Shown: positions 9,485 through 22,000 of the stretch, in pieces
Numbering within the stretch: position 1 is the stretch's first letter
Layout: the number at the start of each line of letters is the position of its first letter
Origin: Manduca sexta
Lineage: Eukaryota; Arthropoda; Insecta; Lepidoptera; Sphingidae
Reading direction: 5' to 3'
Length of the DNA: 64,000 nucleotides
Assembly (NCBI RefSeq): GCF_014839805.1
Contig: NC_051129.1
Coordinates: 12,776,920-12,840,919, forward strand
The notes under the pieces: model-generated
Seen by the model: the letters and a program-made list of their open reading frames with translations, nothing else
Told to the model about the DNA's origin: nothing
Database searches by the model: none
Program-made: the position numbers and the translations under genes

Positions 9485-12364
9485 TCAATATAAAAAATAA
9501 ATATGCTATGTCATTAAGCACGGATTGAATTAAAAAGATAAGACAACGAATGTGACAAAGTACTTGCTAAAGTAAAAGTAAGACCTCCCAGACACCGTTA
9601 GTCAAGTCACTGCAATATATAAGACCGGACGCCAACAATAATTTACAAAATTCTCCAAAAAACACCATTCCAAGAACATCACAAATTAAATTTATACCCG
9701 GGCATGTCGTGATTGAAATTTCGGAAATTATTCCTCAAATTACGCACCGGGTAATACGACATTATCGGTACATCGAGTACTTAACTCAAATATCAAGATG
9801 TAGTATCAAAATTGAAGTTAAAAGTATTTGGAAATTTAGGAGATATTTTACAAATGCATGGGATCCTGGTATATTGCTTTAAATTTAGAGTTATTAGTAT
9901 GAAATCTAATTTAAAGACTATAATATTGAAAGACAAAATTTCTTAAATTTTTAACTAAGTTTGATCACCTGCTAAAATTCTCAATCTTCGAGAACTTAGA
10001 AAAAAAAGAATAAAATCTTATTTATTTGTGTAGAAATAAATCAGCAAATAAAACTAAAGTAATAAACACTTTATAATCCAATTAGTGCGCTACAATTACC
10101 TTGTAGATCAGCTGACCGCATAATAAACCCATAAACCAACACCGGTAGCCAGAGGGAGCCCTGCATTAATCAAAGATTACCAACGCGGGCTTAGATGCAC
10201 TATCTCTGGCCCTGGACTCCCAGTAGCTGTCATAGATTAGCTAATTATCGGAATTTTGTAGAGGGTATAGTGCGGTTTTATTGTGCCTAATCTGGTTTGT
10301 CTTCTCAGAAATTTTAGGGCTAGTTAGCTTTAGTAATTGTTACTATATAATTATTAATTATACATGTAACTTAACTTAAAAGAATATGTTATCTAAAATA
10401 TCAAAGAAATTGGGCAGTTTTAATTGCAAAGATACACTGAGTCTACTTAAATCCATGTATTTTGCTTAGTAATCATTACTTACATGTAAATTACTGTGAA
10501 TACATAAACACAATTATAATAGTTAACATAATGACAATAATAGTGTTTGTAGTAGAATTATTTAATTTCATATTTATCGGCCGTTAACAAAAGATGTCAC
10601 ACACACACGCAAAGACTTTCCGCTGTGCGTATTACGTCACATGATTTGATAGAGCTTATCTCCAAAAGGTTAGAACCGAGACCTCAGCATTTCAGTTGTG
10701 CAGTAATACAATACCACGAAGGCAGTACATCAACAAAATGATAACACAACCAACCGCCGCATCTGCAATAACAAATCATAATTAAATAATCTATGCGCAT
10801 TATTACGCTAAATAATATATGAGACGATTCGTCTTAGCCGAATAAATGTTGGGCAATATATTACACGCGCTATTGTGAATTGGAACATACGATTTCCGGT
10901 TACTGGACTTTTGTCGTGTACACTCGCCTTACAGAGCTCATGACATATTGCGCCTGCGATGTTATGGTTTTATGGAATTGTGAGAATCGATATGTTTGAT
11001 TATTCGAATGCATCTTCGTGTTTTATTTAATGGTTTTGAAACGGTTGAGTTCTTGTAGGTATGTGACGTAAGCTCACACCCTTAAAAGAAGTGATGAGTT
11101 TAGCAGAAGCGTGATTGATGAAGTCGTTACATTTCTCCTAGCTTATGTTAACCGTCCCATGATGTGATGAGGCGTCTATTTTCATATTGAGTGATATTCG
11201 AGTTCCGAACAACTCAGGTTTTATATTGAAAGTCACTTGCCTCATCCGGAAATCGAATCCAGCCCATCGCGTACAAATGCCGCTTCCACTACACCAAAGA
11301 TAGCAATGCCTGTAGAAAATCATTGAGCAATATTAATTATCTTTTATTGCTATTTATTTTATAAAGGAGAGTATAAATTGTCGCACTCCAATAACTCCTT
11401 TTTATAGCTATATTTGTACTAAGTCGTGTGAAAGTCGGAAAAGGCTCAGAGGTTCAGTGCATTACCTCAGAATTAAAAGAAGCCTTGTAAATAATAATTA
11501 GGATTTGATTTAATAAATTGAGACAGACATAATCTGGGCGAAAAATTGGTGCACCAGATACCTCACTACCTGCCCCCAGTTGTGATTACGTTGTCAACAT
11601 GCTTGTAAGTAATCGAATCTTCGTTAATAACATTAACCTATGCCTCTAAGATTCATATAATTAACAGAATAGATCTTAAGTTTTTAATTACAATTAGTTG
11701 TTTAAGTTCAGTACGAACATTAATTAGCCTTGCGGTCCATTCACACGGTACACAAACATATTTCATATGTTGGTAGTGATGTACCCACACATCGATAAGT
11801 AACTCGCCAGTTTTATTTCCACCGCCGATTTAGTGGATAAATAGATATTTTACACACTTTTTAGTCCGTTATAGCTTAACGTTATTTTTTTTTATTAAAA
11901 TATCGAATATCGTATCAATTAATTCATGATGTATTCCCGATATCCGGTTTGTCAGGTCGATACTAAAGACAAACTTAGGGCGTTAGGCATTGCCTATATT
12001 CTAGGCAATATTCTATAACTAATGTAACCGTTGATTATTATTAAATGAAACGGATGTTACCGTTAGAACCTCTTTGTAAACTTAAAAAAAGAAATGTAGA
12101 ATGCGTGACGGCCTCATTTCGAATTACTTGTTTGTCACGTTACTTATTTATTTAAACACAAAATATTTCGTTTTTCTCTCTATAAAACCTGACATCTACA
12201 TGTCTCAGACTGTCTAAAGCAACATTTACTAGCAAATAACACCCCAACACTATTCAAAGGCGTTACAGATGGCATAAATCATGACCGGGCGCGTAGGTGG
12301 CCCGCGCCCTGCAATTACCAATTAACATCGGCTCAAGCAGTATAGACGCTGAAATGGTAGCGTG
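9485..12364. other. Intergenic sequence with degenerate SINE fragments
   Basis: No supported gene. Degenerate T-family fragments on the minus strand lie at about 10660-10730 (head only, ACCACGAAGGCAGT) and 11040-11330 (CCGTCCCATGATGTGATGAG block plus a decayed head). An isolated GC-richer patch at 12275-12320 has no frame. Confidence 0.5.
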
Positions 12365-12705
12365 AAATGTATTTACCAAAATTCGATTTTTATAATATGC
12401 GGAGAAAATGTAACGATATTCGATTTTTAATATATGTGGACGAAATGTAACGAAATTCGATTTTTAAAATTTGTGGACGAAATGTAACGAAATTCGATTT
12501 TTAAAATTTGTGGACGAAATGTAACGAAATTCGATTTTTAAAATTTGTGGACGAAATGTAACGAAATTCGATTTTTAAAATATGTGGACGAAATGTAACG
12601 AAATTCGATTTTTAAAATATGCGAAAACAATGTTCAAATATTTAATATTTAATACTTATATGTCGAGGAAATGTAATAAAATTCGATGTTTAAAATTGCG
12701 TGTTT
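12365..12705. repeat. 37-bp minisatellite, about eight units
   Basis: Head-to-tail repeat with a period of 37 bases. The core GAAATGTAACGAAATTCGA is followed by TTTTTAAAATNTGTGGAC. Central units (12430-12610) are nearly identical. Outer units diverge and lose phase, which is typical of unequal exchange with homogenisation in the middle. There are no unique spacers, so it is not CRISPR-like. Confidence 0.9.
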
Positions 12706-14896
12706 GAGGATGAATTTTTGTAACTGACATACCATAATATTATACTATGCACACCATTTACTTATATTTCCTTAGTTTACGACTTTATTCTCGAAGGATT
12801 GGTCAGAATTGAAACTAATGCTAGGATTAAATTCAACTTGGACATGACCTAAAACTTTTTAAAGCAATATCATATTGGTTTTTATATTATTACGTAATCA
12901 TTTTCACTCACAAGACTAACTGCGGTGCGCAAATACAGATGTTTCAAAAAATAAACTGAAATATCGTAGTGTTTAAATTATACTAAATTTATTATATTTT
13001 GGCCTTATTTTCTTGTAAGAAATGGCAAAGGTAACATTTACCATACAGCCCAAAAATATAAAATATATAGATACTTAGTAAGTGTTCTATACTCAGTATA
13101 TGTGCTGTCTTATAATGAGTATATTATATTATAGTCTCTACTATTATTTATTACCTAATATCTACAATTTTTTTGTTGCTATGTCTGAGAAAAATCAAAT
13201 CAAATTCTGGGAAGTAACGACTGTACAGCAAACCAGAGGAAAGAGCATTTTGTTTATTTATCTTTAAATAATTTCATTAATTCCTTAGTACATTCCGTAC
13301 TCGGCATGACTATGGAAGTATTTTAAAAGGAATTTAAATTGGATTTGATAGAGGACAATGTTCCTCACTCAATAAAAAAAAATATGTAAAGGAATAGGTT
13401 TGGAATTCCAGAAAATTAAAACCAGGTTTCAATACATTAATTCTTTTATATTTTCAAAATATTTTTTTACAATATCGATATTTATCAATATTATGTATTT
13501 GCTATTAATTAAAGGATTCAAAGTCTTAACTTAGGCCGGGATCTATTTTTAAAATATACTTCTAAGTATAAAAATACTGATGACATATTGTTTTGTGAAA
13601 ATACAATGTTAAAAATGAAAAAATGAATCGCGCAAAAAATATAAAATAACTGAGTTAAAAAAATGATTAAGGCGAAATTTTTACAAATCAAAATGTCCAA
13701 ATAAAATCAAATACTTAATCTAAATCAAATGTTTCCATATTTGGATTTAAAATTAATTACTAATATCCATTACTGTATATAAGTTGTATGTCACTATGTT
13801 TATTATTAAATACCTAATTTATTTTAAATAAAATAATTTCAACAAATAATTTAAATATAATTTTGAATCTAAACTTTAACAAATTTAATGTCATTTTACT
13901 TTAGCACCACAATATAAAAGAGTATTTAAGCATATTATACATAAAAAAACTATTTAAAACACATCAATAAATGCACAAATCAACTAGCACTCACGAAACA
14001 TGCGCTGGTCAGACATATAAATGTTTAGAGGTGCCCACACTGTAATGTTTCTATACATATCTTGTCTGTTCGTATCATACTCCTCATAGATGAACGAAAG
14101 AATATCGAATTAAAAAAAATCGACAAAAAGTCCGATGGGCCAAATTATATGAATTAGTTACCTATTTAATAGGCAAATTGGACGTAGATACGCAAAAACG
14201 ATCCAACCCAGAGTATGGTCGAAAATGAACCGAGTATGCCATATTAGTTTTATTCTATAAGGTCTATATTTTCCATTATTATTCAAAATATGTTAATTTG
14301 AACTTTTTATTAACAAAATATAAAATTTTGAGCACCAATACGATTTTAATTTCAATCTTCATTTTTTCAAAAGTGTAATTTTGACATTCCTTTTTGCGAA
14401 TCAACGTCAAATTATTTTCAATAGAAAGGCAACGTTGGGTCATTTTTTATCTTTTTTTTTGGTATAAATTGTAAATTTAGCCATCAAATTCAAAATTCCT
14501 AATAAAATTAATTTCCTTCAGGCACTTCTTAACATTCATATGGCAATCTTACACTACTCCTAAAATAATTTATTTACAAACAAATAATTGTCTATCTAAA
14601 ATATCTATTCGTTTATGCAATATTTTTCATATCGAATTATAGATATCTACTTATACTATATGTCATATTCGTGATATGGTATTTATTTTTGGCTTATAGT
14701 ATACATATTATGAGTAAAATAATATGTGTATTATCGACAGTAGAAGAAATTTGAAAAATATTGACTTGCAACTTTTAAATCATTCTGTATAATAGGTTTA
14801 TATGCTGTTTTTAATGAACACGACAAAATAACTGCACTACACCTGATAGTAAATAGATTAGCCTCCAGATAGAGTATTGATTACAGAGAGAGAGAT
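12706..14896. other. Very AT-rich intergenic sequence, no gene seen
   Basis: Long A/T runs and many stops in all frames. Nothing beyond low-complexity sequence was recognised. Confidence 0.6.
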
Positions 14897-15035
14897 TGCA
14901 GTCGACACAATTATGCCGGCCTGTTAGCACCGGATATACACAGGCTGATCCCGGAACGCGACACACTTACATGGGCCATTATAGAGAGTTTTACACCTTG
15001 AGTACAGTGATCGCTATCCGGGCGGATATAATATT
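14897..15035 (-). repeat. Family B repeat, minus
   Basis: Carries GCAGTCGACACAATTATGCC, GGCCTGTTAGCACCGG, GATCCCGGAACGCGACACAC and GATCGCTATCCGGGCGGATA. It is truncated at the right-hand (5') end after the ATATAATATT stretch. Confidence 0.8.
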
Positions 15036-15849
15036 TATATAATTTATGATAAAAAGATACATAATACTTCCAAAGTGTCCAGACTATATTTAAAACATCT
15101 ATGAACATCACTTGCCTCGAAACACAGTAATATTTACAATTAGGCCTATCATTATTTTTTAAAAGATCTAGTGAACTTGCCCAAACTTTCTTTTCATATG
15201 AAACCATACTTAAAACAATAGCCGTTTTAAATAACACTAGTATTAGTGGCAATGAAAAAATCAGGAAAAAGTCATCTAAAATAAACTTAAATTCAATTTA
15301 TTCAATCAACTTAAATACTTAATTAGTATTTGTATTGGCGTTCCATTCATCTTACTACAATAAACCAGTTGCTACATTTATTATTTATTTTATTGCATTA
15401 AAAATTATATTATTTTAGGCAACTTTATTAATTTTATAATACATATATATGAAAGAAAACGTCTGTTTTACATTGCTAAAAATACTGAAAATAATATGAA
15501 AGTAAGAGAAAAAATTCATAATTATATACTTCTAAACTTTAAACTGATTTCTCCTGCTACAAAAACACAGGACCTGTTTCATAACCTCTGATTAAATATT
15601 TATTACTCAAATGTATAAGCCGACCAAATACAAAAGTCACTCTATACAATTCAAATAAATATTAAAATGAGTACTATCTACATTAGTTGTATAATATGAT
15701 ATCTGTCAAATAAAATTACATTATTTAATAGACAACATAATACAGGTTATTTTTGGTATCTATTTGTTATTTATAATAGGCAATATCACGGGCATAAGCA
15801 TTCGAATATAGATCTTAATATGTATGAAGTAAAGACCAAATTAATATCC
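15036..15849. other. 3' flank of the cyclase gene, no gene seen
   Basis: AT-rich sequence beyond the likely poly(A) sites of the minus-strand cyclase gene. Short frames show no recognisable protein. Confidence 0.5.
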
Positions 15850-15885
15850 TTTATTAATCTACGCAGTGTTTGAGGGGCATTTATT
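15850..15885 (-). terminator. Candidate poly(A) signals of the cyclase gene
   Basis: Two AATAAA hexamers on the minus strand (15880-15885 and 15850-15855) lie 93 and 123 bases past the stop codon. They fit a short 3' UTR. Which is used cannot be told from sequence alone. Confidence 0.5.
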
Positions 15886-15977
15886 AAATGAAACCAAATT
15901 TAAAAAATAAATTCATACCTATTTTTTCATGGTTTTCTTTAATATTCCTGACTATATCGACAATATTACTATATTAT

Positions 15978-16092
15978 TTAAAGCCCCCCGGTGCTATTAG
16001 GCGTTTTGACGAAGTATGTCGTTAAGGTCCCTTTTCCTTTGACGTAGGTTGGACCTCGACACTCGCACACGTACCCTGCGTTCATGAGAACC
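15978..16092 (-). CDS. Ac76E: Cyclase exon 20: end of C2, stop codon
   Basis: Residues 886-923 and a TAA at 15978-15980. The acceptor is GTTTTTCCAG. It encodes [20 protein letters not shown] with the phosphate-binding lysine of YVKGKG, then [12 protein letters not shown]. The C-terminal tail is only a few residues past the catalytic domain. Confidence 0.92.
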
Positions 16093-19000
16093 CTGGAAAA
16101 ACAAAAAAAAAATAAGTACCCATAAAGTTAATATAATTTTTATTTTGCCTCAATTAAATTTGGCTCTATGTATCTATCCTTTTAAAATTCTTATAGCAAA
16201 GTTTACGTTCTATTACTTGCTAATTTTTTTTACATAGGTTTCTCATATGCGACTCTGGACTTTTACCGCTTTCAAAAGCGTCGCCAGCCGATGGCCCAGG
16301 GGGAGGGGGGCGGCATGTTGATATAGGGAATGAGAAAAGTATGAATTGTAGGTAAAGTCGAGAGCACATGTTCCTCTACCATTCCCCCTCTCCCGCTTTA
16401 ATAATAATATAGAGCAGAGCGTATTAGGAATGGAATTGGTGAATTCATTCGAGTTTCGATGTACAGGAATGATCGATCAAGCAAGTGAAGTAAACTACTT
16501 TAGTTGCTTTACATTTGGCATTTTTTGTTAGAAACTGTAGGTCAGCTGCCCTTTCCTGCCCCCCCTTGGTGACGCCCTTGACCGCTTTATTTATTTCTAC
16601 TATCAAACATGATTCGATCAAGCAAGTCATGTCAAAGGACTTTATTGACACTTGGCAATTTTTTTCAAACTCTAGGGCAGCCGCCCCTCCCTGCTCCCGC
16701 TTGGCGACGCCCTGGACCGCTTTATTTATTTCTACCATCAAACACCATTGTATAAATACTGTTGTATTGAAATTTAGCCAGTGCCATACAGTGATAATAT
16801 ATGTAATTTAACGTTCAGTGATTTTTTTTACATGACCCTACGTTTGTTAGCCTGCCAAGGGTCGGTTTATACAAACACACCGGACTTTTGGGTGACGGAG
16901 TTATACGCAGACGGAGTTGTACGCGGACGGAGTTGAATGCTGCTGAAGTTCCGTGCAAAAAGCTAGTGATATAGTATGTGCTTACTTGGCGGTGTCGTCG
17001 GTGACGTGTATGCGGCCCATGACGCCGGTGGAGTCCATGCGCGAGGCGACGTTGACGGTGTTGCCCCAGATGTCGTACTGCGGCTTCTGCGCGCCCACCA
17101 CGCCCGCGATCACCGGCCCGTGGCTCAGACCTGAAGGGCAAGCGATTAAACTGATTTGTCTAAGCTTTATGTATAGTCAGGGGGCCTTATTCCGTCCCCG
17201 TGGGTTAATCCGCCTTTTTACAACTACGGGCGTTCTAATTGCAGATCACTTTTGATAGCCGTATAGGCAAATAGGGGATTTTCGCAAACATACACAAGGG
17301 CTACTATAGCGGGTTTCACACTGTGGGTACTCACCCACATTAAATACACACACAAACCATAGTCTAAATTATGTCTAAACTAATTTCCCTACAACACCTT
17401 GTACTGTGATTGTTATTCAGGTGGATGCAGATACTCTACCACTAGCCAAAAGCTTTAGAAATAAACTTATAATGGACCAAAAACATGTTTGTGAGCCAAC
17501 GAATGGTAAGTATCCGCATCATATTCATTTACGCCTTTAATCCCCGAAGGGCTAAGCAGAGGCACAATTGATGCGCACATTTTCAGCCACGTCTATTCTG
17601 TCCCATAATATAATAAGGTGAGAATCTACCGCCATATTGGGCACAATTTCCCCATTTCGTGATACTAAATAGAAAAATCCAATACTTTCTCAGACCCGGG
17701 GCTTTAACCCAAGACTTCAGCACTACAGTCGTATCGTACTACAATTACTACCAAGGCAGACACTATAACGAGAACCATGAATACGATTTTTGCGGATAAA
17801 GCGACGAATAACAAACGAACCATCTAATGTTAGGTGTTTGCCTAGACTCCACAAATCCAAAATAATTATCGACACTGGTCTTAAAGGAAAAAATACGTTA
17901 GAAACTGCCGAAATAGAGTTAATAGTCTTAAAAGAATATTTTTCTTTTAGACTCAATAAAGGTCAAAAATAATTAGGACTTCCGGAAATCGAGTAGATAA
18001 TTTAAAGAATATGTTTAATTTAAAGACTCAACAAGGGTCAACCTATTTGAAATATTGAATTTAAAGACCAGGTGAAAAGGTATTTGAAAGTAAACTCACC
18101 TATCCTAAGTTTAAACCTCTGGAAGGACTCCCTGTTGATCTGGTCCAATATCGTCATCAGAGCGATAGCGAACTCCACTAGTATCGCTACTGTGTGCTCT
18201 TCTTTCGTGTTCGCGTCCTGAAACAATAACAATTTTCCAAAAATTAACTATACAAAAAAACTTAAGAAAAGCTGATTTTTAAGCTTCAATCTTTCTGTTT
18301 CTTTGCCTGGCCAAATTAAAGGTATCAGCTAATCTCAAATGATAAACAGGCTTTAATAGAACCTTGATTACTAGATAAAGAATATAATACGACACTCGGG
18401 AGTATAGCATCATCCGAGCGAGCATTGGGCCGAGTCCCTAACCCGTGTATCCCCCCCCTCCCCCCTCGGCAATTCTTGTGCGCTCGGTGTTCACACCGAA
18501 TGCACGCCCATGCACGGGGGAACATTATTAACATTAACATTATGCCGCGACTCTAGGCACATAGTGTAATGTGTATACCTCTTGGTTGCCAAATACACAT
18601 TGAGGTCTATAAGGGTTCGCCAACATCTCCCCTAACAAAGCTCCTCCTCCTTCCTATTCTCTTCTTTCGCTCTATCTCCTCCCTTCTTCCTCCCAGGCCC
18701 CGTGACCGAATACCTGCGGGCTGCCAGCGTACCGTCCGCTGGCACGCTCTGTGATAGCGGTAGGGCTCACCAAATCTTCATTGGAGCTACCGTGGTTGCT
18801 AAGCCGGGGGATCGCTTGTACACCGTTAGCAAGGTACCCCCGGGAATAACCGCGGCAGTTCCCAACAAAAACACCGTATACCCGCCACCGTCATATCAAC
18901 GAAAACTTGTGGCCTTCTTCGGCGCAGATGGAACGGTCCCGGGGTATCTTGTTGTATTAAGAACCATCCCGGACAGTAATGGTATACTCACGGTCTGATC

Positions 19001-22000
19001 TTCCTTCCCGGGCCGGAGTCCTGAAGCGATCATGTACGTGCTGCCGATCGTTTTGATCTTCTCTATGCAGCTGAATTTCGGCTTCAGTAATAACTGAAAT
19101 TAAATATAACTTTTAAATACTTAAGCATAAGGTCAATATTATAATACGATAGAGTTAAATAACTGCATGTTGTGTGGAGACCGAGCGCATAAGATTTGCC
19201 GAGGGGCAGCAAAGGCTTTGTTGATATATATCTTTACTGGTGGTAGGTCTGTCATACGTGAGAGTCCGCTTGGGTAGGTACTACCGCAATGTCTATTTCT
19301 GCCGCCAAGCATCACTGTGTAGTCACTATTGAGTTCCTGTTTGAAGAACACTGTAGCCAGTGTAATTACTGAATATAATAAGACTATCTCAGGATAGCGA
19401 GCGCAGTGGAATACCGAACAATACTTTGTAGTTCAAGGTGTTAGATGGTGTTTCTAATGTTCATGGTCGTAGCGCTTACCATCAGGCGAACAGTAAACTC
19501 ATCTCTATTCAAAGCAATAACTAATCGAACCTTGTCGAAGTCGCAGATGATCTCGTTGAGGAGCCTGAGACACTCGAGCCCCTGCTTGTTGACGTCGGTC
19601 TCGTCGTAGAACTCCTTGTAGTTGGGGATCGACGCGAACATCACCGCTATGCTGCTGTACCGCTCGTGATACAGGTCCTCCTGGAGACATGGGATGATAG
19701 TACTGAGCATTTGTCAAAACGCGTTGCATTCAATATGGCCATAATCTCGCTGTCTGGTTCAAGATAGTTCATTTTTTATTTGCAATAAGATTACGCGAAA
19801 TTATACTAACATAAATAATATTACTGGAATCATTATTAAATACCAAAATTACCAGGGTTTTTGAACTAGGCGAGATGTATATCTTGGGTAAGTAACTATA
19901 CTGTTTAACGTCTATAAATGTAATGAAACTTTCTTTGGCTCAGTGTACCAAAGAAAACATTTGTTAAAATAAAATATTAATAAATAAGATGTCAATGCCA
20001 AATGACCCTGAACTTAACTGGCCTGTCGTCCTTAGTTAAATGTGTGAAGTTTTTTTTTTTTTTTGTTAATAATTTGGAACACAACAGTGCCCTAGCACTA
20101 TGATCAGTTGAGAATTCCCATATCAGTATTACGACAAACGTTTTACATTTGTAAAACGTAAACTATAGAAATACCAGTAACACGAAATATATGATCTACA
20201 GGTAGGCCATATAGGGCCATTTTGATATTACTAAATAATGCCACATACTTCTAGAAAATAACACTACAATTATCTTCTAAAAAATAACACCACAATAAGT
20301 TACTCGATTGTAGATGTAAAATAAATAAATGTAAGTTTTGAAAATATAAATATTAATAATTAATAAAATGTAATTTTAACTTTACGCTTCCTAATGCCCT
20401 TACTACTACTCTAAGGGACTTCATCACAGCGACATCACACTTTCAAAAATATACCCCATATTCGCACTAAACTACAAAATGATTAAATAAAAACAGAAAA
20501 TAAAATTGGGATTTTTGGTGAAAATATTCGTAATTTATTGATGATTTTTGGCACAATGTTAGCTCATGTATACACGAGTATATGTATTTCAACTTTAATT
20601 TATTAAGGCAATGACAAAATGACCCTATAAAAGTGTATGTAAGCATCATGTTACAAATGACTACATTTACCTCCGAAGCGACTGATGTCAAGAAATGTTC
20701 CGCCACGTGCGCTGGCAGAATGTTTTCGAGGAGAATCTGTAATACATAAATAAATATTTGAAAGATTTTTTTAATGAAAAGCCAAAGAAATTATAAGTGA
20801 AAATTCTTATAAAGTGTCCCACTTATTTAATTTTGCCTTTATTGATGCCTTAGGAATACGAACGGGAATAAAGAAGTAGAAAAGGATTTCTTGAATTCCA
20901 ACCGCTGTATGTTCTCCTGGTAAAGTAATAATAATACTTATCTCACTTAATAATATCAAAAAGAATTAATTTTTTTAATAATATTAAAAAAAGCCACAAA
21001 AAGAATATGTCAGAAGTGGGATTCGAACCCACGCCCTCAGAGAGGACCAGAACCGCTCGACTCACAGAGTGAGTAAGGTAACCTTGAGTCTGGCGCCTTA
21101 GACCGCTCGGCCATCCTGACTGATGCACACAGAGACGAAATTAACTACTACATGCTTATATACTGTGGTTTAAAAAAAATAACTGATAAGAATTATTGAT
21201 AACTATATTATATTGACATTTTTCTCTTGAGCGGTTAGTTATTAATTTGATATTGGTGACAATTGAAATAAAAAAAAAAAATGGTATAAAAGTTGTTTGT
21301 TAAATTATCTACATTTAAAAATAATCGTGTTCCAATTTAAAAGTTAAATAAATGAAATAATATTCAAATTAAATTAACACAATACTGTAATACAATTTAT
21401 TTTTGTGGTAATGGATTTTGAATATTATTTCCATGAAGACAATGACAATAATAGTTTGACAGTAAAAAATTCGCAGCGCCGGCTCATAAATAAGACCGTA
21501 CCTTATTAATCCCTCGCATGGTCTCCACTTCCTCCTGTTCGAATTTAAGCTTGTCCTTCCACAGGAAGTCAGTTCTGGACGTGAACTCGATCTGCCGATC
21601 CAGGATGTGCAGGAGCGCCGCCAGGAACACCAGGACAAGACCAGCTTTAGCTGCGTAGGGGAACATTGAGAACCTGGAAATGTCAAAAGATTATAACTAT
21701 GAGAATGTATCTAATAGCAGTCTTTGATAGCTTCCACAACTGTCTATTTCTGCCACTAATGTTTAGCTATTTATTTTTTTGTGGTATTTTTGTCATTTAT
21801 TTGTTCTTGTATTTGTCAAAGGTTTAACGTAAGATGTCGCGTTTCCGGCTGTCTTTCTTACGTTATAGAAGGCAAATGAGCATACGGTACTGGGCCCTTA
21901 TTCTGTATGGTAGTGTAAACGCGTAACGCGGCCGTGTCATGTTATCTTCGAGAAATGTCCATGAAATGGTATTCTGTAAGCCAAATTTCTATAGTCCTAA

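Larger units (their letters stand above)
17131..18099 (-). other. Cyclase intron 18: repeats E, B and T
   Basis: Contains family E (17178-17290), a diverged family B copy (17290-17450) and a T SINE (17530-17762). The rest (17763-18099) is AT-rich and unremarkable. Confidence 0.6.

Noticed and set aside
12365..12705. CRISPR-like array
   Set aside because: Units are contiguous 37-base repeats without unique spacers, in a eukaryotic genome; it is a minisatellite.
14911..15252. 113-codon minus-strand frame
   Set aside because: Begins in ordinary AT-rich sequence and ends in a family B copy; no recognisable domain or splice support.
16445..16811. Two ~98-codon frames on opposite strands
   Set aside because: Both arise from the tandem duplication; no start context, splice sites or family.
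16815..17141. Arg-rich minus frame and a plus frame over exon 19
   Set aside because: Shifted-frame shadows of the GC-rich catalytic exon; the exon frame itself carries the [12 protein letters not shown] motif.
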